The position numbers and the translations under genes were made by a program. A DNA stretch of 64,000 nt from contig LATX02000112.1 of NCBI GenBank assembly GCA_001466705.2, forward strand, positions 62,001-126,000, written 5' to 3'. Source of the stretch: Moniliophthora roreri (lineage: Eukaryota; Basidiomycota; Agaricomycetes; Agaricales; Marasmiaceae). Every line of letters starts with the position of its first letter. Position 1 is the stretch's first letter. Below are positions 45,982 through 60,489 of this stretch, piece after piece. Below the pieces are notes generated by a model. The model saw only the letters and a program-made list of their open reading frames with translations. It had not been told where the DNA came from and ran no database searches.

Positions 45982-47604
45982 TGTGTATAGGGGTTATTAG
46001 GACTTCGTAGGGTCTGAGTAGGGTCTGAAAATCCTAACAACAGGGGTAGGGTCTGGCAGGGAAGAGTCTGCTGCTATCAGAGGTAGGAAGATTAGATTGT
46101 ACACAGAATGTTGGATTACAGACTGTTCTTTGCTGACAATGAGTGCACAGGGTTGGAGTTGAATGTTAAGAGATTTGAGTGTTGATGGCTGTATACGAGC
46201 AGTCCATGTAGAAATAATGTAATTCTCCCCAGCAATGCAACCCCGACACGTTATAAAGCGCACCCTACCANTGTTTCAATACATACCTGCAGCCCATACT
46301 AAACCCTGCGGACGTTTATGGTACAATAGGATATTTGAAAATGCAGCCGATGATCTCTCTAAAATTCTTGCCATAACAGGTAAGAATCTTCCAAAAAAGG
46401 CAATTAATATTTCTAAATTTGACAACACTATGCAATGCTCGTCGATCTTTGCTGAGAGACCGAACTGTAGCCTAGTAGTCTGATGTTGTTCCGTTTGGCC
46501 AATGTTTACTGAGTGCTCAGTAGTAGAGGCTGCTATATTTGGAGTGTCGGTGAACGATAGCGCGCTAATGAGGCTCATATTGCCTCGAGACTTCAGGGGA
46601 ACTTTTCCATACCCAAAATAGTTTATATTATGAGATGTTATGTTGAGTAGCCATGAGTAAAGCGTAAAGTATAGTAAGAGTGAGGGATATGTATGTAGTC
46701 TGGGTCAGAATCTTCGTAAGGTAGCATTATGGCGGGGTATATATGTCTTCGGTGCCTTCAGGTTCCGGCGGGATCAGTACTACGCTAGGTAATAACTGTC
46801 AATTCAATGAAAGGATATGAAACGGACCTTCCAATCAACACTGTTACCTCCTTGTTGCCTGCCCAAGTGACGGTACCGACTAGCCTCCCACGGGATGGGG
46901 AAAACATCAAAAAGGGTGCTTCAGGGGGCTCCTTGAAATATAGACTCGGATGATTCCGAGCCGAGCCAAGAACTGTACAGTCCGAAGAGAGTTAAAGTTC
47001 ACGGAGGGCCGGGAAGATGATAATGGGAACTAGCAGGAGAGAGAATGGAATTGAGTGTGAATATTGACAGATTATAAATGGTACACGCACAGGTGACGGT
47101 GTCGAGAACAATGATGAGGGACTGCTGGGCGCCACTGGACGAATGATAATGTGGCATAGGGGTAATATTTGATGGTGCTGTGATAAAGTGTAAGCACAGA
47201 ATGCGGGAGACATTGAGATGACAGGAATACGCACCACAGCCATAGAACACTACACTGCATGACAGAGGAAGGAACATGAAAGGAGGAAGTAAGGATCCAA
47301 CCGTGGAAAACATCTGTAATGCGACTGCCGAATTTGGCATTGCTGGTGTTTCCCACTTATTATTCGCACCCAGGGCGAATTATTATTTGTTCCAAGGCAG
47401 GCTTGCAAAAAAGGATGAGAGCAATTATCATTCATCAAGGCCTTACAACATAGCGGGAACATTATAACGCGTCGGGGTTGCAAAGCTGGGGAGAATGAAT
47501 AAAGTACTACATGGTATGCTGGCAAGGGGCAGAACACAGCCGGATATATACTTTCAGGTAATATTTCGTTCTCTTTTCGGCCAGCATCAATCATTTCAAC
47601 GTCT

Positions 47605-49175
47605 TGCTAGGCTATATTGAAGTACAAAGAAGTCCCATGGTGGTGGTGCCAGCTGCTTTCAATTCTGTCGTTCGTTACTGGCAAGTGCTCCCTGTATATT
47701 GTTTCGAGTTTGAAGCTCACCCAAGTGAAAAGTCTTATCGTTGTATATGAAGGGACAAACAACTCTTCCCTGGTAGTCTGCTTGCACTCATCGTCGGAAC
47801 ATTCATAACGGCAATGATACTTTTATCTGCCGTTAGTATACATTCTGATAAATACGTCAAAGCCCTTCTCAACGAATCTGTATGGACGAACGGGGACCGG
47901 TTTACCCACGAATCAATCGATGAATATGACCCCTGGCACGGTGAATCCCGGTCGCCCCATAGCGAATCTTTATGTATGTCTCCTCCTTGGTCCCGCAGAT
48001 TCGTCTGGCTTACGCTACACCAAGTTGTCCACGTGGAGCTACGGCGTGGTTTCGGCGTCGATTGGCCTTGAAGATCGGGCAATACCTCAGAGTACCTCCC
48101 CGGGTCGTGTTTCTTACGCAGCTTTGGGGCACTAATTCTCGGTGAGCACGCCCTTGACATCCGCGCGTAACGTGAATATGACAACTTCCAAAGGTGTGGC
48201 GGTGAACTATAGTGAATATCTGTGCATTCCACTTGTTGCAGATGTTGGCTGAATCTTGAACCAGTCGTTATGATTACTCTCGTTAATTCACAAAGGGAAA
48301 TCTTTTGGATCCGAGAGGCACAAACGCTCGGAGTGGACAGGCTGTCCAGAGCTTGAATGGTGCTGCCGTTACCTGGTCGCTGCCGAAAGAATTTATGATC
48401 CCTACTTCGTGATACCCTCGGTACATATGTGTGTTTTGTCGTTTGCCAAGACATACTGATTTTCGTGACAGGGACTTGTTATTGGCATGGTACCGACCTT
48501 CATACAGTGGCCCATATCTAACCGTTGGCCCGTCATTACTGGAGTGAAGGCAGGGAGTACCATCCTCCCCATTATCTGGATGTAACTTAACTCTCTCCCG
48601 GGACTAATATCTCAATCCCCATCTAGTTTTCCAACGCGACCACATCTGGTGTTACGTCCGTTTACATATTATTTATTATCGTTAGTCTTGTTTCCCAGCT
48701 CTGACTGAGACGATACCATCCGCGTTTGTATAAGAAATACTACGTCCTACAGTGACGGCGAAAACTCATGATACTACCCAAAAACGGAAATATACCCTGA
48801 ATGGTCACGGATCCATCTTTTCTTGCATGTAGGAGCGAAGTGGCCTAAGAATACGTTAATGCCCAAACCTGGGAGGAATTGAGGATTTGCAGCAGGAGTG
48901 GCCTTAATGCTTAGCCGGGGAAGGTCGCTCGTGCGCCTGGTGCACTTTTCAGAGCACTTGCCATTTTTGAATAGTATCATCAGTTTTCGCCGTCACTGTA
49001 GGTGGTGGCCTGGATGGTAGAGCACAGATAATGATGTACATCCTTTCATTTACGGTGTCAGGTGCCTCTGGTGCTGGGAAACCCTTCCTATCAGTGAGTT
49101 TTCCGTTATGAATATAGCTATGCAGCCTGTCACAGTGTCAGACGAACACGTCTAGCGGGCGGGTAATCCTGCCCA
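47605..49175 (+). pseudogene. Truncated oligopeptide transporter (OPT) pseudogene
   Basis: Matches the C-terminal half of the OPT protein encoded at 60490-63867: LKYKEVPWWWCQLLS, IVGTFITAMI, NPGRPIANLY, YGVVSASIGLEDR, GLVIGMVPTFIQWPISNRWP, the block LPIIWM, GVTSV, VSQL, GGGLDGRAQIM and finally AGNPAQ. The 5' half is absent. Frames shift between blocks and stops occur, and a MITE is inserted at 48750-48998. Orientation is opposite to the intact gene. It is therefore a dead partial paralog, not a processed copy, since intron-like breaks remain. Confidence 0.85.
48750..48998. mobile_element. Mariner-type MITE (249 bp) inside the OPT pseudogene
   Basis: Terminal inverted repeats of about 38 nt (CAGTGACGGCGAAAACT at each end, 4 mismatches over the arm) are flanked by TA on both sides (48748-48749 and 48999-49000). 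TA duplication with CAGT-type ends fits Tc1/mariner. Removing 48750-49000 rejoins the pseudogene frame as KKYYVL-GGGLDGRAQ. There is no internal coding capacity. Confidence 0.9.
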
Positions 49176-52157
<2,982 letters not shown>

Positions 52158-53969
52158 GTCGGCTGACAAAAGTTTTCGTATACATTCATGTTGGATTAAG
52201 TAGGATAGATTGAGTTCACTTTATATACATATACTCTTTCAAAACAAATGTTGGAGGCCTTTGAGCAGGTTATCATGAATGTCCCACTGCGTTACGTAAG
52301 GTATCCGACTGAGTCGCTCAGAGTCGGCCGACGCACGTCCTCGTTCTTCGTCAGCACGAGTCAAAAGTCGTATTTTTGTCTCCCTAAAATACCCATGGAG
52401 ACCCCACACATCCCATGAACTCGTTTTCTTGAACTTCCAACAGACCCTGAGTTCTCTGAGCAGCTCGATCCTCAAGTTGACCACATCCAATATCGCCAGC
52501 TCAACGTCAGGAGCAGGCTTATTCATATCTGTCGCATTACAGTCGGTTTCAGGGCAAAAGTGATGTCTTCAATGGGCGTGCAAGTAAGTGGCAGGTCATC
52601 CTACTTAATCGACGACGTCTGAAGCTAATCGTGAGCCTTCTAGTAGCTGCGACGGTCAATACTACTTGAAAGAATAGACTTAAATATCGGAATCTTCTTC
52701 GCATCATCACTATCTGAAGAAACACTCCGAGTCCTGATACATGTCATTGCTCGAAGCCTTGTTGCAGAGGTGGCGTTCGGCAAACGCCTGCACACCTTGA
52801 GGTTTTCCTTCTGACGCAGGTTGGCCTCGGAACCGGTCCTAGTGCGGAATGACTCCAGTACGTCTTCCGGATCCGTAAGTTATAGTAACATTTCGACATG
52901 AACACATGGCTCAAGCAAGCGAAATATTCACAGAATCTTGCAGTGCCAATCGTAGACAATGTCCAGATAGCTTCCAGGTCTTTGCTCGACGCGTTGACGC
53001 GTCGCTGCGCAGCACGATCATGTGACTATAATCACCCTTATCTCGTGGGTGAGTATTTGCTGTTCTGTGATCTGTCTCATTTAATGCTGTTTCCAGGGTT
53101 TATTCTAAATCCAGAATAGTTTGACCAAATGTGAGAGACATAAGGCTGGCCCGTCGCTGTCGTCCGCAGCCACCACGCGCAGCTTCCGCTAGGCAAGCGC
53201 AGCGTCATATGTAACTTGCCTATTTCCACATCCATCTCTATCCCCTGGTCCCGTTTCCTTTTACCGCGTTATTCTGTTGTCGACCCGTTTTTGGCCCTCG
53301 TCTCTCCACCCGTCTCTACCGTGCCCGCAGAGATTTCGACTTATCCGCAGTGACAGTCTGGCCCCGGACGATCAGAATGGTATCATTACTGCTTTACTGG
53401 CACCAAGTGGATAACGAGGAAACCGGAGGCATCTGCAAACATCTACTCAAGGTCGCTGGAGATGCATAGAGATTGTCCATCTCAGCAGCGCCCTTGAGCC
53501 TTATCTATTTCTCCAACGCCGCCCTGCGAACGTTTGAATTCGGACAATTCAAAAAGGTTCACCTTCGCTGTCCTCCGAAATATCGGCTTGCTATTCACAA
53601 AACCCATTGCGCTTCCTCCTCTCTGCGCTCGATTCCCGGGAAATCAATGCAATAGCTGAAGCTGAAGCTGTTAGCTTCGTGGGAAGATGGACTATGCGGC
53701 AGAACGGCACATGCCGGCGAAATAAAAGCGGAGTTAATTAGAGCGCTCGCGTTTCTTTCCCTCCCAATTTAGGACCCGTCCCCATACCACCACATTCTAC
53801 GTCCTTCCAGTACCCCCACGACAATCCACCCCACCACGTCACTGGTGAGTTCCATCACCTTCTATGACCTTTTTCGATAGTTTGCCTATTTGGCAGGCTA
53901 AAAGCTGAACATTCCTTTTCTTTTCTCCTTCCTCGACCACCGATCGTTGTTCCATAAACAGCTTCATCC
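52158..53969. other. No supported gene
   Basis: 1.8 kb between SEC23 and the next gene with only short frames on both strands and no recognisable motif. The last 200 bp is pyrimidine-rich and likely promoter or leader. Confidence 0.45.
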
Positions 53970-54767
53970 ATGGGGAGTCCAACGAATTACAGCATTCAAG
54001 ATGAAAGAAGGCTCATATTGGACGAGCTCGAAGATTTACCGCTGAAGGGATTCCAAGAAATGTGAATAGCCTCGTCGTCGTCATCTCATTAACAGCTAAT
54101 ATCCTTCCAAGTGACAATACACCTACAACCTTCGTCACCTCCCTTCCTACACCAAAAGCGGGTCTTTACTATTCTGAAGTGGTAGATGGGCTTAATGAGT
54201 GCGTTACAATCATCTTCCGGTCTTTTTGTCGTTAACGCTCGTCATAGCGTTATCCCATCGACTGAGTCACTGGTGCGAATTATGGGCGATGAAGCACCCG
54301 GTGCGCCCCGCTGGAAGGATTTAGATTCTTTCACAGAAGGAACAGGGAAAGGGAGTTTCGACTCTATTCCGGCTGCGTCTACCAATGAATATGGGGAGCC
54401 TATACCACGAGTCAATACCCTGTTCCTATCCCTTCTCCCACCACACGATACGAGGTTATCCATTGAAATTTGGAGAGAAGAGGTGTTTTCCCACAGCCCA
54501 ACCGCTGCTGAGCTGGCAACCTATCCACCGGTTGAGGAGAACCATGACCACGATAGTTATGACTCCTCATCACCCCATAAGCGCCCACGGTCACTGGCCC
54601 CCGACGATGACGACCGACGGATAAGGAGGCGGGCCCAGAGTGATATATCTCTGGCGTCGTCATCGCCAGTGTTTCTCATGGACGGGAGGCAACATTTGCC
54701 CTTGGTTGACACTCCGCATGACAACCGACACCAGCTACGGCGTTCCCACTCCGTCCCTCCCGACTAA
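53970..54767 (+). CDS. Unrecognised 232-residue protein
   Basis: Three exons, 53970-54061, 54112-54198 and 54248-54767, join in frame. The start is the ATG of MGSPTNYSIQDE. The N-terminal half is mixed acidic (DELEDLPLKGFQEI), with DNTPTTFVTSLPTPKAGLYY and SLVRIMGDEAPG. The C-terminal third is low complexity and basic with a possible nuclear signal: KRPR at about residue 171 and RRIRRR at about 182, followed by Ser-rich sequence. No enzyme motif is visible. Splice sites are consensus and only this combination maintains a frame, which supports a real gene. It may be a nuclear regulatory protein, but I do not recognise it. Confidence 0.65.
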
Positions 54768-55464
54768 TAATGCACACACACCAGTGAACCTGTGCATTTC
54801 CCTGATACGCCAGTGCTCCCTAGGAGCCGTATTATCTCCATATCTGGTCAAAAGGACCAGTGTATTTATCGTTGAGCTGAGAGCTTGAAGATCCACCAGG
54901 ACAGCATCGTAATCTTTGCCTCATAGGTCCACGACTGGCTCATGGTTCGTTGCAATGTCTGCCTTCGGCTCTCCTCGACAGCTTTCCAAATCTCAGCTCT
55001 ATCTATTCCGTCGTGAAATACGACGCCGTTGTCTATGCCTTGACTCTCAATCCCTCCGATATCCCACCCAATATCGCTCCCCAATACGACAACCCCATTG
55101 TTCCCAAATGTGCTGTTTTCCAAACGTTCTACCCTTTCCCGTCAACCTCAATGCTCTGCTACATATATGCAAGGACACGTTTGCGTTCCGATGATGCTAC
55201 CCTTTCGTGCTATCACATCCTTTCGTACTGTACATACCTACCACTATGCTCTTCGCCGTTTTGGCTTGGTTTTGGCGAGGCCTTGCTATGATGTTGTTCC
55301 GTGGCTGTGTGTGTAGATAAAGTAACTCGAGATAAGATAATTGACCATGTGTGTTTGTTCTCCAAATAACGCGTCCCAAACATGTGATCAGGGTTTGTTG
55401 ATTCCACGCGCAACCTCTCACCTCTTCTCCGGCATCGTTTGGTCTGTTTTATTTCCCTTGTACA
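54768..55464. other. Intergenic, no gene
   Basis: Short pyrimidine-rich frames only. The last part is the upstream region of the condensin gene. Confidence 0.45.
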
Positions 55465-58400
55465 ATGGCTCTTCGGTCCAACATTACTCTGGAGGAGATA
55501 GCTGTCTCGATTTCCGGGAAATTTGAAGAGGCTCAATCGACGACCGCTAATCACCGCAAAAATTGCGTCGCCCTTCATAAAGTTCATAGTCAAGCATCAC
55601 GAATTATTCATACCAGCAAGCAAGGCAAACAAATGGAACTCGCAGGCGAGGCAGCCTTCCAAGATGCGTTCATCGACATGATAAATCGGATATTAGATGT
55701 CAAGAAAGGACCATGTGCGGATCGGGTGGTGAGATTCGTGGGGTCTTATGTGAAGTTTGTAAACGAGAAAGGTGCGTTTTTTTTATCTCATTTCGCTTAA
55801 TTGCTCTTCTCATTATACCTGCTTTTACCTAGCGCAAGAAGAAAAGTCGAAACAAGATGAAGGAACATCTGCGTCGGCAGCCATGCAATCCCGGGACGAT
55901 GAAGATACATATGCCTTTCGTTTCGTTTCAAGGGTCCTTAAGCATCTATTTCAAGGCTTCAAGGCAAAGAATAAGGTCGTTCGCCAACGCTCAGTTCAGG
56001 TCGTCTCGGAAATGATGACCAATATTGGAGAGATAGAGTGCGTTAGTTGCCTCATTCCCCACAAACCACTAATGGTTGATTCATGTTCTTCAGTGAGGAA
56101 ACGTATAACCTCATCCGAGAAAATCTAATTCAACGACTAAACGACAAGGAGGGATTAATACGAGCCCATTCCGTTGTGGCGCTGTCAAAGCTCATTGGGA
56201 CTGAAGATTCAGACGAGCTAGAAGATGGGGAGAGCACTGTTGAGGAACTGTTGTTGGATGCCCTATGCTATGACTCTGCTCCGTAGGTATCCACATTGCT
56301 TATAGGAATCCAAGGTGCTAATCAATACTACAGTGAAGTTCGGCGTGCTGCACTGTTGAACATTCCGTTAACCCCACAAACCCTCCCTGTGATTATGACA
56401 CGGATGAGAGATACGGATTCGATCACGCGAAAACTGGTATTTTCAGCCGTGTTGAAGGCGAAGCTAGAGCACCCTAGGCGCTTGACTATTGCACAACGTG
56501 AAGAGATTGTCAAGGCCGGTCTTGGAGACCGAGAAGCTGCTGTTCGAGCTGCGGCTGGCAAACTTGTCACAGGCTGGTTCGAACTAGTCTCAAGCGAACC
56601 GGACAATCAAGCAACTAGTACGTGGACCGGTGACGACGGTGGAGTGATGAAGGGTCTCGTCAAATTTCTACAACTCTTCGATGTTGTTGGTCCTGGAGCG
56701 GCTGTGGCTGTTGATGCAGTACTGGCAATCTTTACGATGAAGCCTAATCTTTCCAATGTTTTCGTGTTCCCCGGTAAGTCTGAGTGCCAGCTTTCCTCAT
56801 GATTTTACTTAGACCACGACTTAGAGGAAATCTGGAAGGAGCTGACACCGGAACTCGCCATTCTAGCGCGAATTTTCGTTGAGCATTGCATCGAATCCGC
56901 ACCCGAGGAACGACTTGAAGCGGCGTCAATGCCAGTCCTCACAGCGATGGCTTTCTATATCCAGGAAGCGTACAATACCTTCCTTTCCACACTCCACGAA
57001 GCCGAGCTATTGGATGCTGAAGATGATGCGGAAGCAGAGGTAAGAGAAGAAGAGCTGGCGAGCAAGGAGATGATCCTAGGCGAGCTGTTGAGAGTGTCTA
57101 TGAAACTAGATTTCATGGATGAGATCGGCAGGCGAAAGCTCTTTTCCGTCGTCAGTAAGTCATCATCCTTCCCATCCCGATACGTTGGCTTACTCAATGT
57201 CGTTCAGAGGATACGCTCGCACATCCTCACTTACCGCCTGGGCTTATTGAAAAATGCTTAGATGTCCTTCGGAAAGTGGTTCCATCGGAGAGAGAACTTA
57301 TCCGAATAGTGGTCGAGATTATTGTGGAACTCCGGGACAGTGATGACCCTATAGCGGATACAGAGGACGACGTATGATTTTCACTTTCCGCTGATGTTGC
57401 TTTGCTCACGCTCACCTAGCACGACGGCGCCCGGTCGGACACATCTCAGAGTACTACCAGAAAGGAGAAGTCACTCCGAAGAACGAAAGACGTGCAGAGT
57501 ATGACTCCAGAAGAGAAACACCAAGCTGATCTGACGGATTTACGGTGCTTGACACTCTGCATTGGAATGCTCGAGCGGGTCGATGAGGTATGATTGCACT
57601 GCCTGTGCTCAAGTCCGCGGCTGACAGGGTTATACAGAGCTTCGAGGATAATTCAACTCTCGAGGGCATTTTGGGTGATTTGATTGTTCCAGCGGTGAAG
57701 CGGAAAGAGTCGGTGCTGAGGGAGAAGGGCCTCATTAGTTTGGGATTGTGTTGCTTGATTGCAAAGGTTCAAATAATCTCATACTTTCTAGCGCGTTGTT
57801 ATTGACGAACGTTTGTCTAGAGCATGGCAATCAACTCTTTTCAGCTTTTCCTTAGTCAAGTGCAAAGTGCGCATGAGGAACTGAAGCTCAAAGTTCTCAA
57901 GATTATCTTTGACTTGTTGGTCATGTATGACCGAGAATTCCTTGGGCGGTCTGCAGAAGTTGTGAGTCCTCTCATATGCTTACGCACCCAAGGATTTATC
58001 CTATCATGGCTTCCAGTCTCAGCAGATTGTGACCTTCGTTCTGCAAATGTTAGAAACAGAAGAATCCAGTCAAGTTCAATCGGTGCTTTGCGTGGGGATA
58101 TGCAAGCTCCTTCTTTCCGGCCAGGTCACTGACACACGCGTACTCGCGAGTCTAATCTTGACATACGTTTCTCCTGCCACGGCCGATAACGCGGAGCTGA
58201 GACAATGCCTGTCGTATTTCTTCCCTCTGTACTGCTATTCTGCACTCGAGAATCAGCGACGAATGCAGTCGGTGAGTGTCCGTCTGCTCTTCACCAGCCT
58301 CCAGTTTCTAATAACATTATCGCAGATATTCATATCTGCGTTCGACCTCGCCTCGCGCGTCCATGAGGAGCTAGAAGAAGACCAGGAGATGATATCTCTT

Positions 58401-59692
58401 CATCAGTTCGGTTTACTTTTCGTGGATTGGACTGATCCTACCAAACTGCTGAATGCGTAAGTTACGACCTCTTGACTTGTTGTTATTTTACTCATGATTC
58501 GGCAGACCTCCCAAGGACGCCAATGATCAGAATGTGCACCCAGACCTTGCTATCAGTATCTTGCTTGCGCTATATGATTCCGACCGTACAGGTAGTGTTT
58601 CTGACGAAGACTGTCGGAATCTACTGACACCCAAACCACAGATGACAATCGCAAGGTCTTCTGTCAATTGCTAGGGCAGTTGAACTTCATTGGAAGCACT
58701 TTGAATCCGCGAACTGTATTGAAACTCCACATTCTGCTGGATAAACTGCAGGATGTATGTTTCCTGACTACGTATTCTCTGCTCTGATTAATGTTTGGGT
58801 TTCGAATAGCAATGTCCACTGGATAATGCTGCGCTGGACCGGATTTTCAACCGTTTCAAAGACAAATTCTCGAAGGCATATAGCAAGCAGCTCGAGGAAA
58901 TCGACCCTCGGCAATACACTGATATTGATTTCCAAGAGTTTTATGATTCTATCGGTGCCAGCGCTCCAGAGCCACTGCCATCCGAAGATCAGCGAACACA
59001 AGACGTTCCACCGTCAACACCTGTGCTGAAGGAGCGGTAAGCATTCGACATCTCGAAAAGTGACTTGGCACTGAATGTACATAGGGAACTCAATATCCCT
59101 GGAGATACTCCTGCCAGTGCAAAGTGAGCCTTCTCGGTCAGGCATTGTTTCGTGTCCTATACTAATTGCTTTCAGGCCGTCTTCTACTGGAACTGGTCTC
59201 AATGACCAGCAGCCGGAATCTCCGCATGATGAACAAGAGTAAGTGGCCGTTCTTCCTCCAGTCAAGCAAAGATTAAAGTGTGTACTCTACTCCGCATAGT
59301 CAACCTATATCATCAAATTCCAATTCCGCTCCGATGACCCCAATGAAAAGAGCGACCAAGTAAGTTCCATTTGGTATGCTTTCACCTTAAGTCTGACTCT
59401 CCGCAGGCGAATGTCTCGTCCCTCTCCGACGAAACAAGCACCTGTTTCTCCTGTCAGAAAGAAGCGCGGACAGACAGCAAAGTGAGTGCACCATAATCTC
59501 TTGCTACAGCAGAGCAGTCTTCTCACGGTGATCCTTAGGGTGACAACCAAGACCAAAAGACAGTTAGCGCCTAAGAAACAAGCCACCACGAAAGCGCCGT
59601 CTCGTCGAAGTACTCGCAGCACTCGCTCTCAGAAGATACAAGAGAAAGACCCCAGTGAAAGCGAGGGAACGGAGCGTTCAGGGCGACCGTAA
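55465..59692 (+). CDS. Condensin complex subunit CAP-G (Ycg1/Cnd3)
   Basis: Nineteen exons (first 55465-55771, last 59539-59692; introns 39-61 nt) sum exactly to 1096 codons. The protein is a HEAT-repeat solenoid: repeated helices such as RSVQVVSEMM, IRAHSVVALSKLIG, EVRRAALLNIPL, ITRKLVFSAVL and EKGLISLGLCCLIAK. The LDDAL-like region (ALCYDSAP-EVRRAAL) and the Cnd3-type C-terminal half (DPTKLLNA, then an acidic linker) identify the non-SMC kleisin-binding subunit of condensin, which binds DNA with the kleisin during chromosome compaction. The last 150 residues are a disordered Lys/Arg/Ser-Thr-rich tail with several tiny exons (39-75 nt). An acidic frame, LDDDSGDEFGGYSDA, follows the stop in another frame, so the exact C-terminus is uncertain. 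Confidence 0.95.
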
Positions 59693-60489
59693 TGCACAGC
59701 CAGTCATGTTAGATGATGATTCCGGTGATGAATTTGGAGGATATTCTGATGCTTGAGCTACTGTACTCTATTTTCTGTAGAGCCTGCCCTATTCCCGTGC
59801 GTTTGCTATCTTCAAGTATTTATCTTCTTCACTTATTCTGGTCAATGACGATTGTACATTACACAGGAAGGAGATGTATCGTAGTATATATGTATCGTTG
59901 CACCCTTCTATGATATGGCACTACGATCTGAAACTAGAAGCTAGACAGTAGATGGAACAAGGTACAAATGGAGTGTCCACTTTGCGATGTTTGTACCTCC
60001 CGATACAGTACAGGAAGCTGCAGATGGGGAAGAAAATGTTGCTGCCCGTCCCGACGAGACTATCCGGGCCTAGCTCAAACTGAAGTGCTCAGTGCCACAC
60101 TAGTGAGTAGTTAAAGGTATAATCCACATTTTTCTACACTGACCCGCGACCAGTAAAGGTAAAAATACGATGAATGAGGAGCCTAGCAACTACATACAAA
60201 GATTCGCGAAGACTATATACGCAAATACACGTTTCAACGTGAAGTACTTATGTCGGGCACAAGTCTCCCTCTTTCACTACACGATCACACCCACCCAAGT
60301 ACCCGGTACCAGGTTAACCTCGGAACAAGAACGTACTTCGCATATCGTAACCAACTTTTGCTCCGAACCAAACAAAAATACCACCTACAGTAGTATCCGT
60401 ACGATGCTGGCAGTACTCCCAATTCAAAATGCTATGTAAGTGGAATTATTCGTAAATTACTACATGGTAGCTTCACTACATCCCATACA
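59693..60489. other. Convergent intergenic region
   Basis: 3' sides of the condensin gene and of the OPT gene. No gene recognised; short frames only. Confidence 0.5.

Larger units (their letters stand above)
44695..46306. repeat. Interleaved duplicated words around an assembly N
   Basis: A 74-bp word at 44695-44768 recurs at 46197-46270, ending at the N. A 35-bp word at 45926-45960 recurs at 46272-46306, beginning right after the N. The order is R1, R2, R1', N, R2', as expected from joining two overlapping or collapsed contigs. Confidence 0.8.
44512..47604. other. Repeat-rich, AT-rich interval without genes
   Basis: Words such as TTATTATTT, CATTCTCCCC and TATCATT recur throughout on both strands, producing spurious frames. 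No coding domain was recognised. It includes the local repeats listed separately and an N at 46271. Confidence 0.5.
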
